Origin: Sporomusa malonica
GTDB taxonomy: Bacteria; Bacillota; Negativicutes; Sporomusales; Sporomusaceae
DNA length: 64,000 bases
Direction: 5' to 3'
Assembly (NCBI RefSeq): GCF_900176355.1
Contig: NZ_FWXI01000006.1
Location: 63,140 to 127,139 of the forward strand
In this document: in pieces, positions 54,608-64,000 of the stretch
Numbering within the stretch: position 1 is the first letter of the stretch
How the letters are laid out: each line of letters opens with the position of its first letter
The notes under the pieces: model-generated
Databases searched by the model: none
Seen by the model: only the letters and a program-made list of their open reading frames with translations
Told to the model about the DNA's origin: nothing
Program-made: the position numbers and the translations under genes

Positions 54608-56480
54608 CTGGTTTGCCTCTTGCGGGAGTTAAACGGCGCTGTTTTCCTGACTTTTCAGCAGGGCCGCTACTGGTGTCATATTGTTTGTTCTGCCGCGGCC
54701 GGATTAGACAACGTGGTTCATACCCGATTAAATCTGGACGACCTGCGCTTATGAGCGCTTCGTGAACCAGCTCATAGTTTTTTGGATCACGGTATTGCAG
54801 TAAAGCCCGCTGCAGCCGCTTGTCATGCGGACTTTTGGCAACATATACCTTTTCCCCTGTAAGTGGATTTATACCTGTATAATACATACAAGTTGACAAA
54901 CTGCCAGGACTTGGGATAAAATCCTGCACTTGCTCTGGGTTATATCCGGTATCGCGCAAGAATTCAGCCAACTCAACGGCTTCTTTCAGACCAGCACCAG
55001 GATGACTGGACATAAAGTATGGTACCAAGTATTGTTCTTTTCCCAAATCCTTATTAGTTTGCTCGTAGGCTTTTTTAAATTTTAGATATGTATCTTTACC
55101 AGCCTTACCCATTAATTTAGTAACCTTAGGTGAAACGTGTTCGGGTGCTACTTTTAGCTGACCACTGACATGGTGTTCACATAATTCCCGCAAAAACTCC
55201 CTGTCGTTAGCAGCCAGCAAATAGTCGTAGCGTAACCCTGACCGAACAAAGACTTTTTTAATGCCCGGAATTTTTCGAATTGCCCTAAGTAATTCTAAAT
55301 ATTCACTATGGTTAGTATTTAAACTTTTGCACGCGCTCGGAAATAAACACTGCTTGCCTCGGCATGTTCCTCTCTCTGCTTGATGTTCACAAGCCGGCTG
55401 ACGAAAGTTAGCTGTAGGTCCACCCACATCATGTATGTATCCTTTAAAATCAGGCAATTTAACAAGTTGATTGGCTTCCTGCAATATTGATTCTTTGCTC
55501 CGGCTTTGTATTATCCTGCCTTGATGTGCATATAAAGCACAAAAAGAGCAGCTGCCGTAACAGCCACGATGACTCACAATGCCAAACTTTACTTCCTGAA
55601 TGGCCGGAATGCCACCAGCCTGTATATATGAAGGATGATAGGTACGTTGATACGGTAGATCATATATCTCATCCATCTCCTGCGTAGAAAGAGGCATGGC
55701 AGGCGGATTTTGTACTACGTACTGTTCGCCATGGTTCTGAACTATGGTTTTACCCCGAATAGGATCTTGTTCTAAATATTGAGTCTTAAATGCCTCGGCA
55801 AAATCTTGTTTACTATTAGCTACATCCTGATAACTTGGAGTTTCAGTGTAGTCCCAAAGATGTTCTAACGTTTCTGTGCGATAGCAGGTTCCGGCTATAT
55901 CCCGAATATTGTCGACACTAATCCCAGCAGATAACTGAGCAGATAAATCTTTTATCTGCTTTTCACCCATACCATAAATCAATAGATCTGCTCGGCTATC
56001 AATTAATATGGAGCGCCGGACACTATCTGACCAATAATCATAATGAGCAAAACGCCTTAGACTGGCTTCAATGCCGCCAATAACAAGGGGAATAGTCTTC
56101 CATAACTCTCTTATGCGGTTGCAATAAACAATTGTCGCCCGTTCAGGCCTAAGTCCAGACTGGCCCCCGGGCGAATAATTGTCAGTACTACGATATTTTT
56201 TAGCCGCAGTATATTTATTCAGCATAGAGTCCAAGTTACCTGCTGAAACTAATACCCCTAATCGTGGCTTTCCTAAGCGTTTAAAGTCGTTAGTTGAACG
56301 CCAATCAGGTTGGGCAATTATCCCAACTTTATATCCGTATTTTTCCAATAATCGCGAGATAATAGCCGGCCCGAAACTAGGATGATCAACATAAGCATCG
56401 CCACTGATAAACAAAAAGTCTAACCGCTCCCAGCCCCGCTTAGCCATATCCTCCCGGGTCATTGGCAAAAAATCAGTCAT
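54582..56480 (-). CDS. YgiQ family radical SAM protein
   Basis: A 632-residue protein. It has an N-terminal UPF0313 domain ([22 protein letters not shown]) and the radical SAM cluster [15 protein letters not shown] (Cys triad near residue 305). The C-terminus has [17 protein letters not shown] and a Lys/Arg-rich end. The family is widespread; the reaction is unknown. Confidence 0.93.
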   Translation of the reverse strand: MTDFLPMTREDMAKRGWERLDFLFISGDAYVDHPSFGPAIISRLLEKYGYKVGIIAQPDWRSTNDFKRLGKPRLGVLVSAGNLDSMLNKYTAAKKYRSTDNYSPGGQSGLRPERATIVYCNRIRELWKTIPLVIGGIEASLRRFAHYDYWSDSVRRSILIDSRADLLIYGMGEKQIKDLSAQLSAGISVDNIRDIAGTCYRTETLEHLWDYTETPSYQDVANSKQDFAEAFKTQYLEQDPIRGKTIVQNHGEQYVVQNPPAMPLSTQEMDEIYDLPYQRTYHPSYIQAGGIPAIQEVKFGIVSHRGCYGSCSFCALYAHQGRIIQSRSKESILQEANQLVKLPDFKGYIHDVGGPTANFRQPACEHQAERGTCRGKQCLFPSACKSLNTNHSEYLELLRAIRKIPGIKKVFVRSGLRYDYLLAANDREFLRELCEHHVSGQLKVAPEHVSPKVTKLMGKAGKDTYLKFKKAYEQTNKDLGKEQYLVPYFMSSHPGAGLKEAVELAEFLRDTGYNPEQVQDFIPSPGSLSTCMYYTGINPLTGEKVYVAKSPHDKRLQRALLQYRDPKNYELVHEALISAGRPDLIGYEPRCLIRPRQNKQYDTSSGPAEKSGKQRRLTPARGKPVKKQTRRS

Positions 56481-56501
56481 ATTGATGTATTTACCTCATT
56501 C

Positions 56502-57251
56502 CTATTGTGTAATACCGTTTATAGTAAATGTTTTGACAACTACTTCTCCACTACCCCCAATTTTCCCCACAGGGCTCCCATTATATACTAAATCAACAGC
56601 ATTGGCATTGCCAAATTTAGCAGTAAGTTTGCTTGTTGCCTCCCAGGTCAAAGACTCGCCGCTTTTAGGAATGCCTTCATATATCTCTTTGCCGTCCGCC
56701 ATTATCTGAGTCCAGCACTGAGCATTATATTTAGCAGTTACACTGACTTTTGCAGCTGATTTTGCCGGTGCTACTGACTGAGTTGGTGGAGCTGATTGAG
56801 GAGGCTGCTGCCCAGTTGCGGGTCCTGGCTGTTGTGTTACCGATGGTGGTGGAGCAGGAGCAGGTTTTTGGCTTCCTGATGACCACCATGCTAATCCAGC
56901 CACCACCCCAGCTGCCACAACCGCTGCAATAAGCCATTTTTTCAAGCCACCACCACTTGATGCCGGAGACACCTGAATCGTCTCTGACTGACTCACAGTT
57001 GGCGCAAGCTCACTCGCCTGACCTTTGTTTTGGCGGTATACCTCCATTACTTGCTGGGGATTAAGCCCCAAAAAAGTAGCGTAATTACGGATGAAACCTT
57101 TCAAATACACTTCACCTGGAATAACGCTATAGTTACCTTCCTCAATAGCGTTAAGATACAGCGCTCTAATGCTTATAGCACTTTCCACATCTTTTATTGA
57201 TAGGCTTTTTTTAACACGTTCAGCACGTAAGATTTCCCCTACTGTTTGCAA
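56502..57251 (-). CDS. RodZ-like HTH membrane protein (DUF4115)
   Basis: A 249-residue protein. Residues 1-75 are an XRE-like HTH without DNA-contact use (I-R-A-L-Y-L-N-A-I-E-E-G-N-Y, V-Y-L-K-G-F-I-R-N-Y-A). Residues ~105-125 are a membrane helix (W-L-I-A-A-V-V-A-A-G-V-V). A Pro/Gln-rich linker follows, then a DUF4115 domain (W-T-Q-I-M-A-D-G-K-E-I-Y-E-G). RodZ links MreB to the membrane in rod-shaped cells. Confidence 0.88.
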   Translation of the reverse strand: MQTVGEILRAERVKKSLSIKDVESAISIRALYLNAIEEGNYSVIPGEVYLKGFIRNYATFLGLNPQQVMEVYRQNKGQASELAPTVSQSETIQVSPASSGGGLKKWLIAAVVAAGVVAGLAWWSSGSQKPAPAPPPSVTQQPGPATGQQPPQSAPPTQSVAPAKSAAKVSVTAKYNAQCWTQIMADGKEIYEGIPKSGESLTWEATSKLTAKFGNANAVDLVYNGSPVGKIGGSGEVVVKTFTINGITQ

Positions 57252-57256
57252 AACAA

Positions 57257-58300
57257 CTACCTCCCAAACTGTTGTAAGTATTGGATTATTGCATCTGTAG
57301 CTTGCTCCACGTCATCAGCTTTCACCCACGAGTCATAATTAGTAGTCTCTGCCTTTTCATAACCATACATCGGGTCATAGTAATCTAAAAGCAGTATCTT
57401 AACAACATCACGTATTTTACCAGCATTAAAATCGACCAATAATTGGTCGGTTTTTTTATTACCAATACGTTTACGCAATGATTCAATACTAGCTATTATT
57501 GCTTCCTGATTATTACTGTATATATCCAGATATTCCTCAATAAGTCTATCTACTCTTATTTCAATATTAGTAGACAATAGTATTTTTTTACCTTGTCTCA
57601 TCGCATTAAATAAAGAGTCTGGTAAATATACATTGCCAATGCGTTTACTTTCGCATTCAACAACTATATAGGGCTGATCGTTTAATATGTCGAGTTCCAT
57701 CAACAGTTTAGCATCAAAATTCTGGGCTGTTGATGGCTTACCTAAACCTATCTGACCGAAAACCGAACCACGATGGTTAGCTAATTTTTCTAAATCAATT
57801 ACAGGAATATTTTGCTGAGCCAGCAGGTTTAGGATTATTGTTTTTCCCGTTCCTGTTGAACCACAAAGAACTACTATAACTGGCTTAACTTCAAAAGTTT
57901 TCAGCCTGTCTAAGACATATTGGCGATAAGCTTTAAATCCGCCTAAAAGCTGCGAAGCTGCAATGCCCATCATCTCAAGCACATTTACAATTGATTTAGA
58001 ACGCATCCCGCCTCGCCAGCAATACACCACGACCTTTCGACCTGATTTATGAAGCTGACGAGCTTGTCCGACTATGTCCGGCAGCTTAGTTGAAACAATA
58101 GACAATCCCAGATGTTTAGCTTCTTCGGCACCCATTTGTTTATAGATTGTTCCAACCTTAGCTCGCTCATCGTCATTAAATAAAGGAATATTCACTGCGC
58201 CGGGAATGTGTCCTACGGCATACTCCTCCGGTGAACGCATATCTATGAAAATTGGACTATCAAGTGTTACTGCATCTTCTACTCTGATAACGCTATTCAA
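57257..58300 (-). CDS. mnmH: tRNA 2-selenouridine synthase
   Basis: A 347-residue two-domain enzyme. The N-terminal rhodanese domain has F-I-D-M-R-S-P-E-E and the active-site loop Y-C-W-R-G-G-M-R-S; the C-terminal P-loop domain has L-C-G-S-T-G-T-G-K-T. It converts 2-thiouridine 34 of tRNA into 2-selenouridine using selenophosphate. The host must therefore make selenophosphate (selD elsewhere). It is upstream of the RodZ-like gene. Confidence 0.94.
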   Translation of the reverse strand: MNSVIRVEDAVTLDSPIFIDMRSPEEYAVGHIPGAVNIPLFNDDERAKVGTIYKQMGAEEAKHLGLSIVSTKLPDIVGQARQLHKSGRKVVVYCWRGGMRSKSIVNVLEMMGIAASQLLGGFKAYRQYVLDRLKTFEVKPVIVVLCGSTGTGKTIILNLLAQQNIPVIDLEKLANHRGSVFGQIGLGKPSTAQNFDAKLLMELDILNDQPYIVVECESKRIGNVYLPDSLFNAMRQGKKILLSTNIEIRVDRLIEEYLDIYSNNQEAIIASIESLRKRIGNKKTDQLLVDFNAGKIRDVVKILLLDYYDPMYGYEKAETTNYDSWVKADDVEQATDAIIQYLQQFGR

Positions 58301-58358
58301 TATTAATCACCACTACTATTCTACCCTGCCACAAAATGCTATAAGCATTGCAAGAAAT

Positions 58359-60527
58359 TTATTTTTTAAAATATCTTAAATATACTTGTTCTGAAGTCAT
58401 AATAATTTCACGGGCTTTGCTACCCATATTAGGTCCAACAATTTTCATTTCTTCCATAGTATCAATCAGCCTGGCCGCACGCGTATACCCAATACGAAAT
58501 TTGCGTTGCAACATAGACACAGAGGCTTGTCCTGTTTCAAGCACCATGCGCACAGCATCTTCCAAAAGCTCATCCTCAAAATGCGCCGGCTCTTCCTTAC
58601 TAATGCTCCCGGTTTCTACAGTAGTGATACCCTCAGTATATTCAGGCTCGGCTTGCTCTTTAATGTAAGTTACTAAAGCTTCAACTTCAGTATCAGCGAT
58701 AAAAGCCCCCTGCACCCGGAGCGGTTTTGAAGCTCCAACAGGATAAAATAGCATGTCTCCCTTTCCTAAAAGTTTCTCAGCTCCAGCCATATCCAAGATC
58801 GTTCGCGAGTCAACTTGTGACGAAACAGCAAAGGAAATCCGTGAAGGCACATTCGCCTTTATAGTTCCAGTAATAACATCAACAGAAGGACGTTGTGTTG
58901 CTAACACTAAGTGAAGGCCAGCCGCCCTTGCTTTTTGGGCCAGGCGGCAAATAGCATCCTCGACATCAACAGGGGCTACCATCATTAGGTCGGCAAGCTC
59001 ATCGATAATGATCAATATTAGGGGCAACAGCCCTTCAGGGTGAAGCTCATTATACCGCGAGATATCCCGCACCCCAGCAGTTGCAAAAACTTCATACCGG
59101 CGTTCCATTTCCTGTACTGCCCAGTTTAAAGCCGATGCTGCCTTTTTTGCATCAGTTACTACAGGCGTTAATAAATGAGGTATACCATTATAATTTGACA
59201 ACTCAACCATTTTGGGGTCAATCAGCACCAACTTTACTTCGTCAGGGCGGGCTTTAAATAGTACGCTTGTTATTAATGTGTTAATACAAACACTTTTTCC
59301 CGAACCAGTAGCTCCAGCAACCAACAAATGCGGCATCTTAGCCAAATCAGTAACGATTGGTTGGCCCGCAATATCCTTGCCTAAGGCCACTGTCAGACCG
59401 GCTGAAGAGCGCTGGAATTCGTCCGCCTCTAAAACTTCTCGCAAAGCAACACCTGATAGCTCTTTATTTGGTACTTCAATACCAATGGCAGCTTTACCAG
59501 GAATTGGCGCCTCAATACGAACTCCGGATGAAGCCAGCTTAAGGGCCAAATCGTCTGATAAATTTACTATCTTACTAACCTTTACTCCCGGAGCCGGTTC
59601 AAGCTCATAGCGGGTTACTGTCGGTCCTTGACAGGTATTTATGACTTTGGCACTAACACTAAAACTGTCTAAAGTCTGCTCTAAAATCCTGGCATTATCA
59701 GCAACTTCTTTGGGCACCTTGGTCAGCCGCGGCCGGTTAGGCTTCTTTAATAGCGACAGCGGCGGTAAGCCATAGGCAGGATTAATACCGATATCTGAGG
59801 GTCTAACTATAGCAAGCGTTTGCTGTTCAGACTGTTCAACTACCGGAGCATAGTCAGTTTTCGTAGAAATTATCTCATTTTCTCTGGCATGTATGGCGAA
59901 TTCTGGTTTGGTATCCCGCTGGTGGTCATAAAACATCGGTTGAGCTTTTGTTCCCTCCGGCTCATCAAACATTGTTTCAGCTGACGCCGCAATCGCTTCT
60001 CTAGCTGAAACCAAACTTTCTACAGCTTTATCTTTGGCGCTTAACAATGTCTCAGCCAAAGACCAAGTTGTTGCCATTAATAGCGAACAAAGCATTAATG
60101 CTGATAGAACAATGATTGATCCATGCACGCCTAACAGCTTACGCAATGAGAAAAGCAGCAAACCACCAGTAAATCCTCCCCCTGCCACTAAGCTTTCAGG
60201 CATTATCTCATGGCCAATAGGAATCTTTATATGATGATAAATTGATAAAGCCATAAAATATAAAAGTAATAACCCCCAAAACTTCACGGAGTAAGTAATT
60301 GAACTTTTTGCTATGATGTACTTTAGTCCAATTATTAAAAGCACTAGCGGTACGACCACTGCGCCAATTCCAAAAGTGTACTTAAGCATCTTGGCAACAA
60401 ACAAACCAAGTGGTCCAACGTTTAAACCAAGCAGGCTGATTAATGCTAACAGCCCCCCAGTCACCATTGTTACACCAAAAAGTTCATGCCGCAATTCGGG
60501 AGTTAAATGGGTCAACCATTTAGGCAA
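58359..60527 (-). CDS. ftsK: DNA translocase FtsK/SpoIIIE
   Basis: A 722-residue translocase. Membrane segments lie in the first ~160 residues. A variable linker follows, then an alpha domain, and the motor with G-A-T-G-S-G-K-S-V near residue 405, then [12 protein letters not shown]. The C-terminal gamma domain ([13 protein letters not shown]) reads KOPS/SRS-like DNA signals. It moves chromosome DNA at division and sporulation septa. Confidence 0.96.
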   Translation of the reverse strand: MPKWLTHLTPELRHELFGVTMVTGGLLALISLLGLNVGPLGLFVAKMLKYTFGIGAVVVPLVLLIIGLKYIIAKSSITYSVKFWGLLLLYFMALSIYHHIKIPIGHEIMPESLVAGGGFTGGLLLFSLRKLLGVHGSIIVLSALMLCSLLMATTWSLAETLLSAKDKAVESLVSAREAIAASAETMFDEPEGTKAQPMFYDHQRDTKPEFAIHARENEIISTKTDYAPVVEQSEQQTLAIVRPSDIGINPAYGLPPLSLLKKPNRPRLTKVPKEVADNARILEQTLDSFSVSAKVINTCQGPTVTRYELEPAPGVKVSKIVNLSDDLALKLASSGVRIEAPIPGKAAIGIEVPNKELSGVALREVLEADEFQRSSAGLTVALGKDIAGQPIVTDLAKMPHLLVAGATGSGKSVCINTLITSVLFKARPDEVKLVLIDPKMVELSNYNGIPHLLTPVVTDAKKAASALNWAVQEMERRYEVFATAGVRDISRYNELHPEGLLPLILIIIDELADLMMVAPVDVEDAICRLAQKARAAGLHLVLATQRPSVDVITGTIKANVPSRISFAVSSQVDSRTILDMAGAEKLLGKGDMLFYPVGASKPLRVQGAFIADTEVEALVTYIKEQAEPEYTEGITTVETGSISKEEPAHFEDELLEDAVRMVLETGQASVSMLQRKFRIGYTRAARLIDTMEEMKIVGPNMGSKAREIIMTSEQVYLRYFKK

Positions 60528-60587
60528 AACATACCACCTCTAACAGTATTTTGTTCTACATAATGTTAAAAAATCCTTTATTTTACG

Positions 60588-60620
60588 AAAGAAAAACGCT
60601 CTCGTTAAGAGAGCGTTTCA
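60588..60620 (-). terminator. terminator after ylzJ
   Basis: On the minus strand AAACGCTCTC-ttaac-GAGAGCGTTT then TTCTTTCG (60594-60618), a 10-bp stem. It overlaps the last codons of the YlzJ-like gene and blocks read-through to ftsK. Confidence 0.8.
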
Positions 60621-60838
60621 ATATTCGGCATGTACCTAATAATTTTTCCTGGTTGAAGTTTGTTATCAAGATAGTCTAAAGGATTTGTAGTAAGTAAGCG
60701 AGTAATTCGGAATTCGCTGTATGATATCTGTTCTACCACTATCTTCTGCCCCGAATAATCAATTACTTTAAAATTAATATCTGGCTGGTTTTGACTAGCA
60801 AAAATTGTTTCTTCTGGGACAATCGTCCAGAGAATCAT
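60605..60838 (-). CDS. YlzJ-like protein
   Basis: A 77-residue protein, [20 protein letters not shown], with Y-S-G-Q-K-I-V-V-E-Q, then I-T-R-L-L-T-T-N-P-L-D-Y-L. This resembles YlzJ, which follows the tepA/ylqB gene in Bacillus. Its ATG shares a base with the stop of tepA. Its function is unknown; a role in sporulation or in controlling TepA is possible. Confidence 0.8.
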   Translation of the reverse strand: MILWTIVPEETIFASQNQPDINFKVIDYSGQKIVVEQISYSEFRITRLLTTNPLDYLDNKLQPGKIIRYMPNIETLS

Positions 60839-61629
60839 TACTGCTTCAACCCCTTGCCTTCTTTATGTTCTTTATGTGCGGCAATTAGTTCTTGTAATTT
60901 ATTTAGAGCTTGAGATACACCACCTATTTCATCAATAAGGCCATATTTCACTGCATCTCTTCCGGCTACAGAAGTACCAATATCCCGAGATAACTCTCCG
61001 GTTTTAAACAAAAGCTCTTTCCACTTCTTCTCTGTAATGTTCGAATGGGTTACTACAAATTTGTTTACACGTTCCTGCATTTTTTCAAGATAGTCAAATG
61101 AACTAGGAGCACCAATTACCAACCCTGTAAGTCTGATCGGATGAATAGTCATAGTAGCGCTTTCGACGATGAACGAAGCAGTTGCTGAAACAGCGATAGG
61201 GGCACCAATACTGTGGCCGCCGCCCAGTACTATTGAGACTGTTGGTTTAGACATACTAGCAATCATTTCAGCAATCGCCAAGCCTGCTTCAACATCTCCA
61301 CCTACAGTATTTAGAATCAACAGTAAACCATCAATTTCATTTGATTGTTCAATAGCAACAAGTTGAGGCATTACATGTTCGTACTTTGTTGTTTTATTCT
61401 GAGGTGGTAGCACCATATGGCCTTCGATTTGTCCAATGATGGTCATTACGTGTGTGTTAGTTTTAGCTGTTGGTACTTCAGTCGATCCTAATTCTTGGAT
61501 GTTTTCGGCCGGCCCAGCTTTTTTGGCTTGCCTACTTTTTTTCGGAGCCTCTGTCGGAGACGGAATTATTTGCGGCTCTTCAGGATTAGTGCCCGGAGGA
61601 GCAACTACCGGATTATCATTCACTATCAT
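60838..61629 (-). CDS. tepA: TepA: ClpP-like translocation-enhancing protease
   Basis: A 263-residue ClpP-fold protein. It has a disordered Pro/Lys-rich N-terminus (residues 1-45), then [16 protein letters not shown], a Ser nucleophile in [10 protein letters not shown], and the conserved H in M-T-I-H-P-I-R-L. TepA of Bacillus degrades signal peptides and aids sporulation. It sits in the order rnjB-tepA-ylzJ-ftsK, as in other Negativicutes and Firmicutes. Confidence 0.9.
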   Translation of the reverse strand: MIVNDNPVVAPPGTNPEEPQIIPSPTEAPKKSRQAKKAGPAENIQELGSTEVPTAKTNTHVMTIIGQIEGHMVLPPQNKTTKYEHVMPQLVAIEQSNEIDGLLLILNTVGGDVEAGLAIAEMIASMSKPTVSIVLGGGHSIGAPIAVSATASFIVESATMTIHPIRLTGLVIGAPSSFDYLEKMQERVNKFVVTHSNITEKKWKELLFKTGELSRDIGTSVAGRDAVKYGLIDEIGGVSQALNKLQELIAAHKEHKEGKGLKQ

Positions 61630-61719
61630 TTGAGTATCCCTCCAGCTAATGAGCTATCATTTTTATATCATATATAGTATTGTCGCTGACATGAATTTCA
61701 TACAGTTATAACTTCTCAG

Positions 61720-61773
61720 GATAATAAAAAGCCTTGTTATATCTGCACTACAACAGATATAACAAGGCTTTAG
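61720..61773 (-). terminator. strong terminator after RNase J
   Basis: On the minus strand AAGCCTTGTTATATCTG-ttgtagtg-CAGATATAACAAGGCTT then TTTATTATCC. A 17-bp perfect stem (61729-61770), one of the strongest in the window. Confidence 0.9.
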
Positions 61774-61774
61774 T

Positions 61775-63439
61775 CTATACTTCCATGATTATTGGCAATA
61801 TCATTGGACGCCGGCGTGTACGCTCGTACAGATACTTACCCAATGTGTCACGAACGTTGGACTTAATGGCTGCCCATTCAGTAACACCATTCAACTCACA
61901 TTTCTCTAATGCCTGTTTAACCCGCTCTCTGGCGTCTTCCATCAGTTGCTCAGATTCACGCACATAGACAAAGCCACGGGACACAATATCCGGACCTGCG
62001 GCCACTTGGCCACGCTGTTTGTCCATGGTTACAACAACAATTAGTATTCCATCTTGCGAAAGCTGACGGCGGTCTCTAAGCACGATGTTTCCTACATCAC
62101 CTACACCAAGACCATCAACTAAGACATTGCCTGATGTCACCTTTCCGGTTACCGCTCCTTTGTCGGGGGTAAATTCCAGTACTTGACCATTTTCAGCAAC
62201 AAAAACATTTTCTTTAGGCATACCTAACGACTGAGCCAGTTTAGAATGCTTAATTAAATGGCGGTATTCTCCATGTACAGGTATAAAGAATTTAGGACGA
62301 ATAAGATTGTGTATAAGCTTAAGCTCTTCCTGGCTGGCATGCCCAGATACATGGATGCCTGAGGTTGATTCATAAACTACTTCTGCACCCTGCCGGAAAA
62401 GAAAATCAATAGTGCGCGATACTAGCTTTTCATTCCCTGGTATGGGCGTAGCTGAAATGATCACGGTATCACCAGGGATAATCTCAACCTTCTTATGATC
62501 AGACATTGCCATCCTCGTTAAAGCAGACATTGGCTCACCTTGACTACCGGTCGTTAAGATAACAATCCCTGATGATGGATAATTGTTAATTTCATCAATA
62601 TCGATGATAACGTCTTCCGGTACATTCAAGTAACCAAGTTCTAAAGCAATATTGACAACATTGACCATACTGCGTCCAAGGATAGCTACCTTGCGCCGGT
62701 GTTTGCAAGCGGTATCGATTGCCTGCTGAATGCGGTGAACGTTAGACGAAAAAGAAGCGATAATAATGCGCTCTCTCGCATTGCGAAAGGTTTCATCAAA
62801 TGTTACGCCGACCGATTTTTCACTTTGTGTATAGCCAGGTCTCTCAGCGTTTGTACTATCAGCTAAAAGTACAAGCACCCCTTGATCGCCTAACTCTGCA
62901 AATCGATAAAAATCGGTGACCTTGCCGTCGACTGGAGTTTGATCAAGCTTGAAATCCCCAGTATGAACAATGACACCCACAGGTGTTTTTACCGACAATG
63001 CTACTGCATCGGCGATACTATGACTTACGCGAATGAAGCCAATTTTAAAATTACCTATCTGAATTTGATCTCCGGGCTTAACAGCATTTAAGTTGTTAAC
63101 AGAAACATTGTTTTCTTTCAAACGCCCTTCTAAAATTCCAAGCGTTAAGCGAGTGCCGTATACAGGTACGTTAAGTTGTTTCAATACATAAGGCAAAGCT
63201 CCAATATGATCTTCATGCCCATGTGTTAAAACAATAGCTTTTACTAAATCACGATTGTCCAATAGATAGGTGATGTCAGGAATAACTAAGTCAATGCCTA
63301 ACATATCGTCTTCAGGAAACATTAATCCTGAGTCAATTACTATTATTTCATCACCATAACGGATTACCGTCATATTTTTGCCGATTTCCCCCATCCCGCC
63401 CAGGGGAATAATTTGTACTTTGTTTGGTTGTCGTGCCAA
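61775..63439 (-). CDS. rnjB: ribonuclease J
   Basis: A 554-residue metallo-beta-lactamase RNase. The start is probably TTG 63439 (MARQPNKVQIIPLGGMGEIG), behind GGAGG. The metal motif is L-T-H-G-H-E-D-H-I-G-A, with D-F-K-L-D-Q-T-P-V-D and H-V-S-G-H-A-S later. It has both 5'-3' exo- and endonuclease activity in mRNA decay. With RNase Y it forms the host's main RNA-turnover machinery. The rnjA/B choice is by synteny with tepA. Confidence 0.95.
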   Translation of the reverse strand: MARQPNKVQIIPLGGMGEIGKNMTVIRYGDEIIVIDSGLMFPEDDMLGIDLVIPDITYLLDNRDLVKAIVLTHGHEDHIGALPYVLKQLNVPVYGTRLTLGILEGRLKENNVSVNNLNAVKPGDQIQIGNFKIGFIRVSHSIADAVALSVKTPVGVIVHTGDFKLDQTPVDGKVTDFYRFAELGDQGVLVLLADSTNAERPGYTQSEKSVGVTFDETFRNARERIIIASFSSNVHRIQQAIDTACKHRRKVAILGRSMVNVVNIALELGYLNVPEDVIIDIDEINNYPSSGIVILTTGSQGEPMSALTRMAMSDHKKVEIIPGDTVIISATPIPGNEKLVSRTIDFLFRQGAEVVYESTSGIHVSGHASQEELKLIHNLIRPKFFIPVHGEYRHLIKHSKLAQSLGMPKENVFVAENGQVLEFTPDKGAVTGKVTSGNVLVDGLGVGDVGNIVLRDRRQLSQDGILIVVVTMDKQRGQVAAGPDIVSRGFVYVRESEQLMEDARERVKQALEKCELNGVTEWAAIKSNVRDTLGKYLYERTRRRPMILPIIMEV

Positions 63440-63554
63440 AAAAACATACACCTCCAAAATAATTAATAAATGTAATTTAGCAAATTAAGTTTGTAACCGC
63501 CCGTTCATTAAAACTCATAAATAAAAAACCGGCCGTCCTGTCCACTTGTGAATA

Positions 63555-63583
63555 ATTATAACCTATTTAACTGCCTCTGACAA
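63555..63583 (-). promoter_or_regulatory. RNase J promoter
   Basis: On the minus strand TTGTCA (63578-63583), 17 bases, TATAAT (63555-63560). It is flanked by CCACTTGT (63542-63549) and its inverted copy ACAAGTGG (63583-63590), which may be a regulator site. Confidence 0.75.
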
Positions 63584-63631
63584 CAAGTGGCAATCTCGCT
63601 CTGCAATATTATATGCAAATCCTGTCTACAC

Positions 63632-63665
63632 ATACAAAAAAACCGGCAGCTTTCGCTACCGGTAA
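63632..63665 (-). terminator. dapA terminator
   Basis: On the minus strand ACCGGTAGC-gaaa-GCTGCCGGT followed by TTTTTTTG (63642-63663), a 9-bp stem with one mismatch. The stretch 63440-63796 holds no gene, only this terminator, the RNase J promoter and the hairpin element. Confidence 0.85.
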
Positions 63666-63691
63666 GTCAATTTTATCCGATGACTAACCCG

Positions 63692-63786
63692 CTCTAAGAC
63701 TCCCTCTTCTACAAGTGGGAGTTTAGGAGGCTTCCCTGGAAGTTGGGCGACTAACCTTCAGGTGGGATTAAAACCCCATCTGAAGC
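63692..63786. repeat. double-hairpin element, possible MITE-like remnant
   Basis: The first hairpin is CTAAgACTCCC pairing with GGGAGTTTAG (63694-63726). The second is CTTCAGGTGGG pairing with CCCCATCTGAAG (63756-63785). Between them is GGAGGCTTCCCTGGAAG with a small hairpin. The pattern recalls end palindromes of IS200/IS605-type elements in Firmicutes. No transposase is near. It lies between dapA and its terminator. Confidence 0.45.
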
Positions 63787-63796
63787 TAAGTCTACT

Positions 63797-64000
63797 TTAT
63801 AGCACCCCTATTGATTGCATTACTTTTTTGAGCTGCTCGGTTTCACTGACAGTAGGCGACACTAACGGCAGCCTCATTGGACCGGCTTTTATACCGATAA
63901 GGTTAACTGCATCTTTAATAGGTATTGGATTTGTTGTAATAAAGATAACTTTAAAGAAAGGCAGGAGTTCTAGGTGTAGTGCTTGAGCTTTAGCAATATC
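63797..64000 (-). CDS. dapA: dihydrodipicolinate synthase, C-terminal end
   Basis: The last 67 codons of a gene that starts outside the window: H-L-E-L-L-P-F-F-K-V-I-F-I, then N-P-I-P-I-K-D-A-V-N-L-I-G and G-P-M-R-L-P-L-V, ending S-I-G-V-L. This is the conserved DapA C-terminus (N-P-x-P-x-K). DapA makes the lysine and dipicolinate precursor. Dipicolinate is needed in spores. Confidence 0.92.
   Translation of the reverse strand, partial: DIAKAQALHLELLPFFKVIFITTNPIPIKDAVNLIGIKAGPMRLPLVSPTVSETEQLKKVMQSIGVL

Noticed and set aside
63762..63986. Plus-strand frame over the dapA end
   Set aside because: It is the antisense of the conserved DapA C-terminus.
1..64000. tRNA, rRNA, CRISPR arrays, complete insertion sequences
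   Set aside because: I looked for CCA-ended cloverleaf-like stretches, repeat-spacer patterns and transposase motifs and saw none. A tRNA attachment site is also absent; the integration site is a protein gene.

Overview
The window is a piece of a low-to-middle GC, spore-forming Firmicute chromosome carrying most of an integrated siphovirus-type prophage. The host genes point to the Negativicutes (Sporomusa/Pelosinus-like). They are recA-recX-rny-spoVS-pepA, rimO-cinA-DEAD helicase, ftsK-ylzJ-tepA-rnjB-dapA and a selenouridine synthase, with SpoVS as the sporulation marker. The genus is an inference from gene content and order; no rRNA or tRNA gene is present to confirm it.

Layout. From 1 to about 39.54 kb is prophage, and its left end lies outside the window. 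Reading leftward on the minus strand from the switch at 33.7 kb, the order is: Cro-like regulator, small early genes, a DUF2303 group, Gp37/Gp68, a helicase-methyltransferase fusion, a cytosine-C5 methyltransferase, a DnaD-type initiator carrying iteron clusters, SSB, a dense block of tiny overlapping Cys-rich genes (12-20.5 kb), an ArpU-like late regulator, HNH/terminase genes, portal, protease, HK97 capsid, head-tail connector genes, and the start of the tail genes. Rightward on the plus strand are the CI-like repressor, a RelBE-type toxin-antitoxin pair, a three-gene cargo module (35.9-37.7 kb) and a large serine integrase (37.8-39.5 kb).

Junction. Just past the integrase, the minus strand carries a promoter, a ribosome binding site and the first 15 or so codons of a MiaB-like tRNA methylthiotransferase, ending abruptly in phage DNA. 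The prophage therefore appears to have integrated into, and interrupted, miaB. The rest of miaB should lie beyond the unseen left end of the prophage.

Host part (39.6-64 kb). Almost all genes are on the minus strand: two half-size TauE/SafE permease genes, a DUF3870 gene, a P-loop ATPase with an Asp23-like tail, a PHP phosphoesterase, leucyl aminopeptidase, spoVS (with a textbook SigH promoter), RNase Y, recX, recA (with a LexA box in its promoter), a DEAD-box helicase, cinA, rimO, a solute-binding protein, a YgiQ radical SAM protein, a RodZ-like protein, mnmH, ftsK, ylzJ, tepA, RNase J and the 3' end of dapA. Clear hairpin terminators separate most transcription units.

Likely working of the prophage. 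Two divergent promoters with three operator-like palindromes at 33.77-33.86 kb choose between lysogeny and the leftward early operon. Replication probably uses the initiator gene's internal 10/11-bp phased GCGTGAC iterons. Late genes are probably turned on by the ArpU-like protein. Two different terminase small-subunit genes flank an HNH-kinase gene next to the large terminase.
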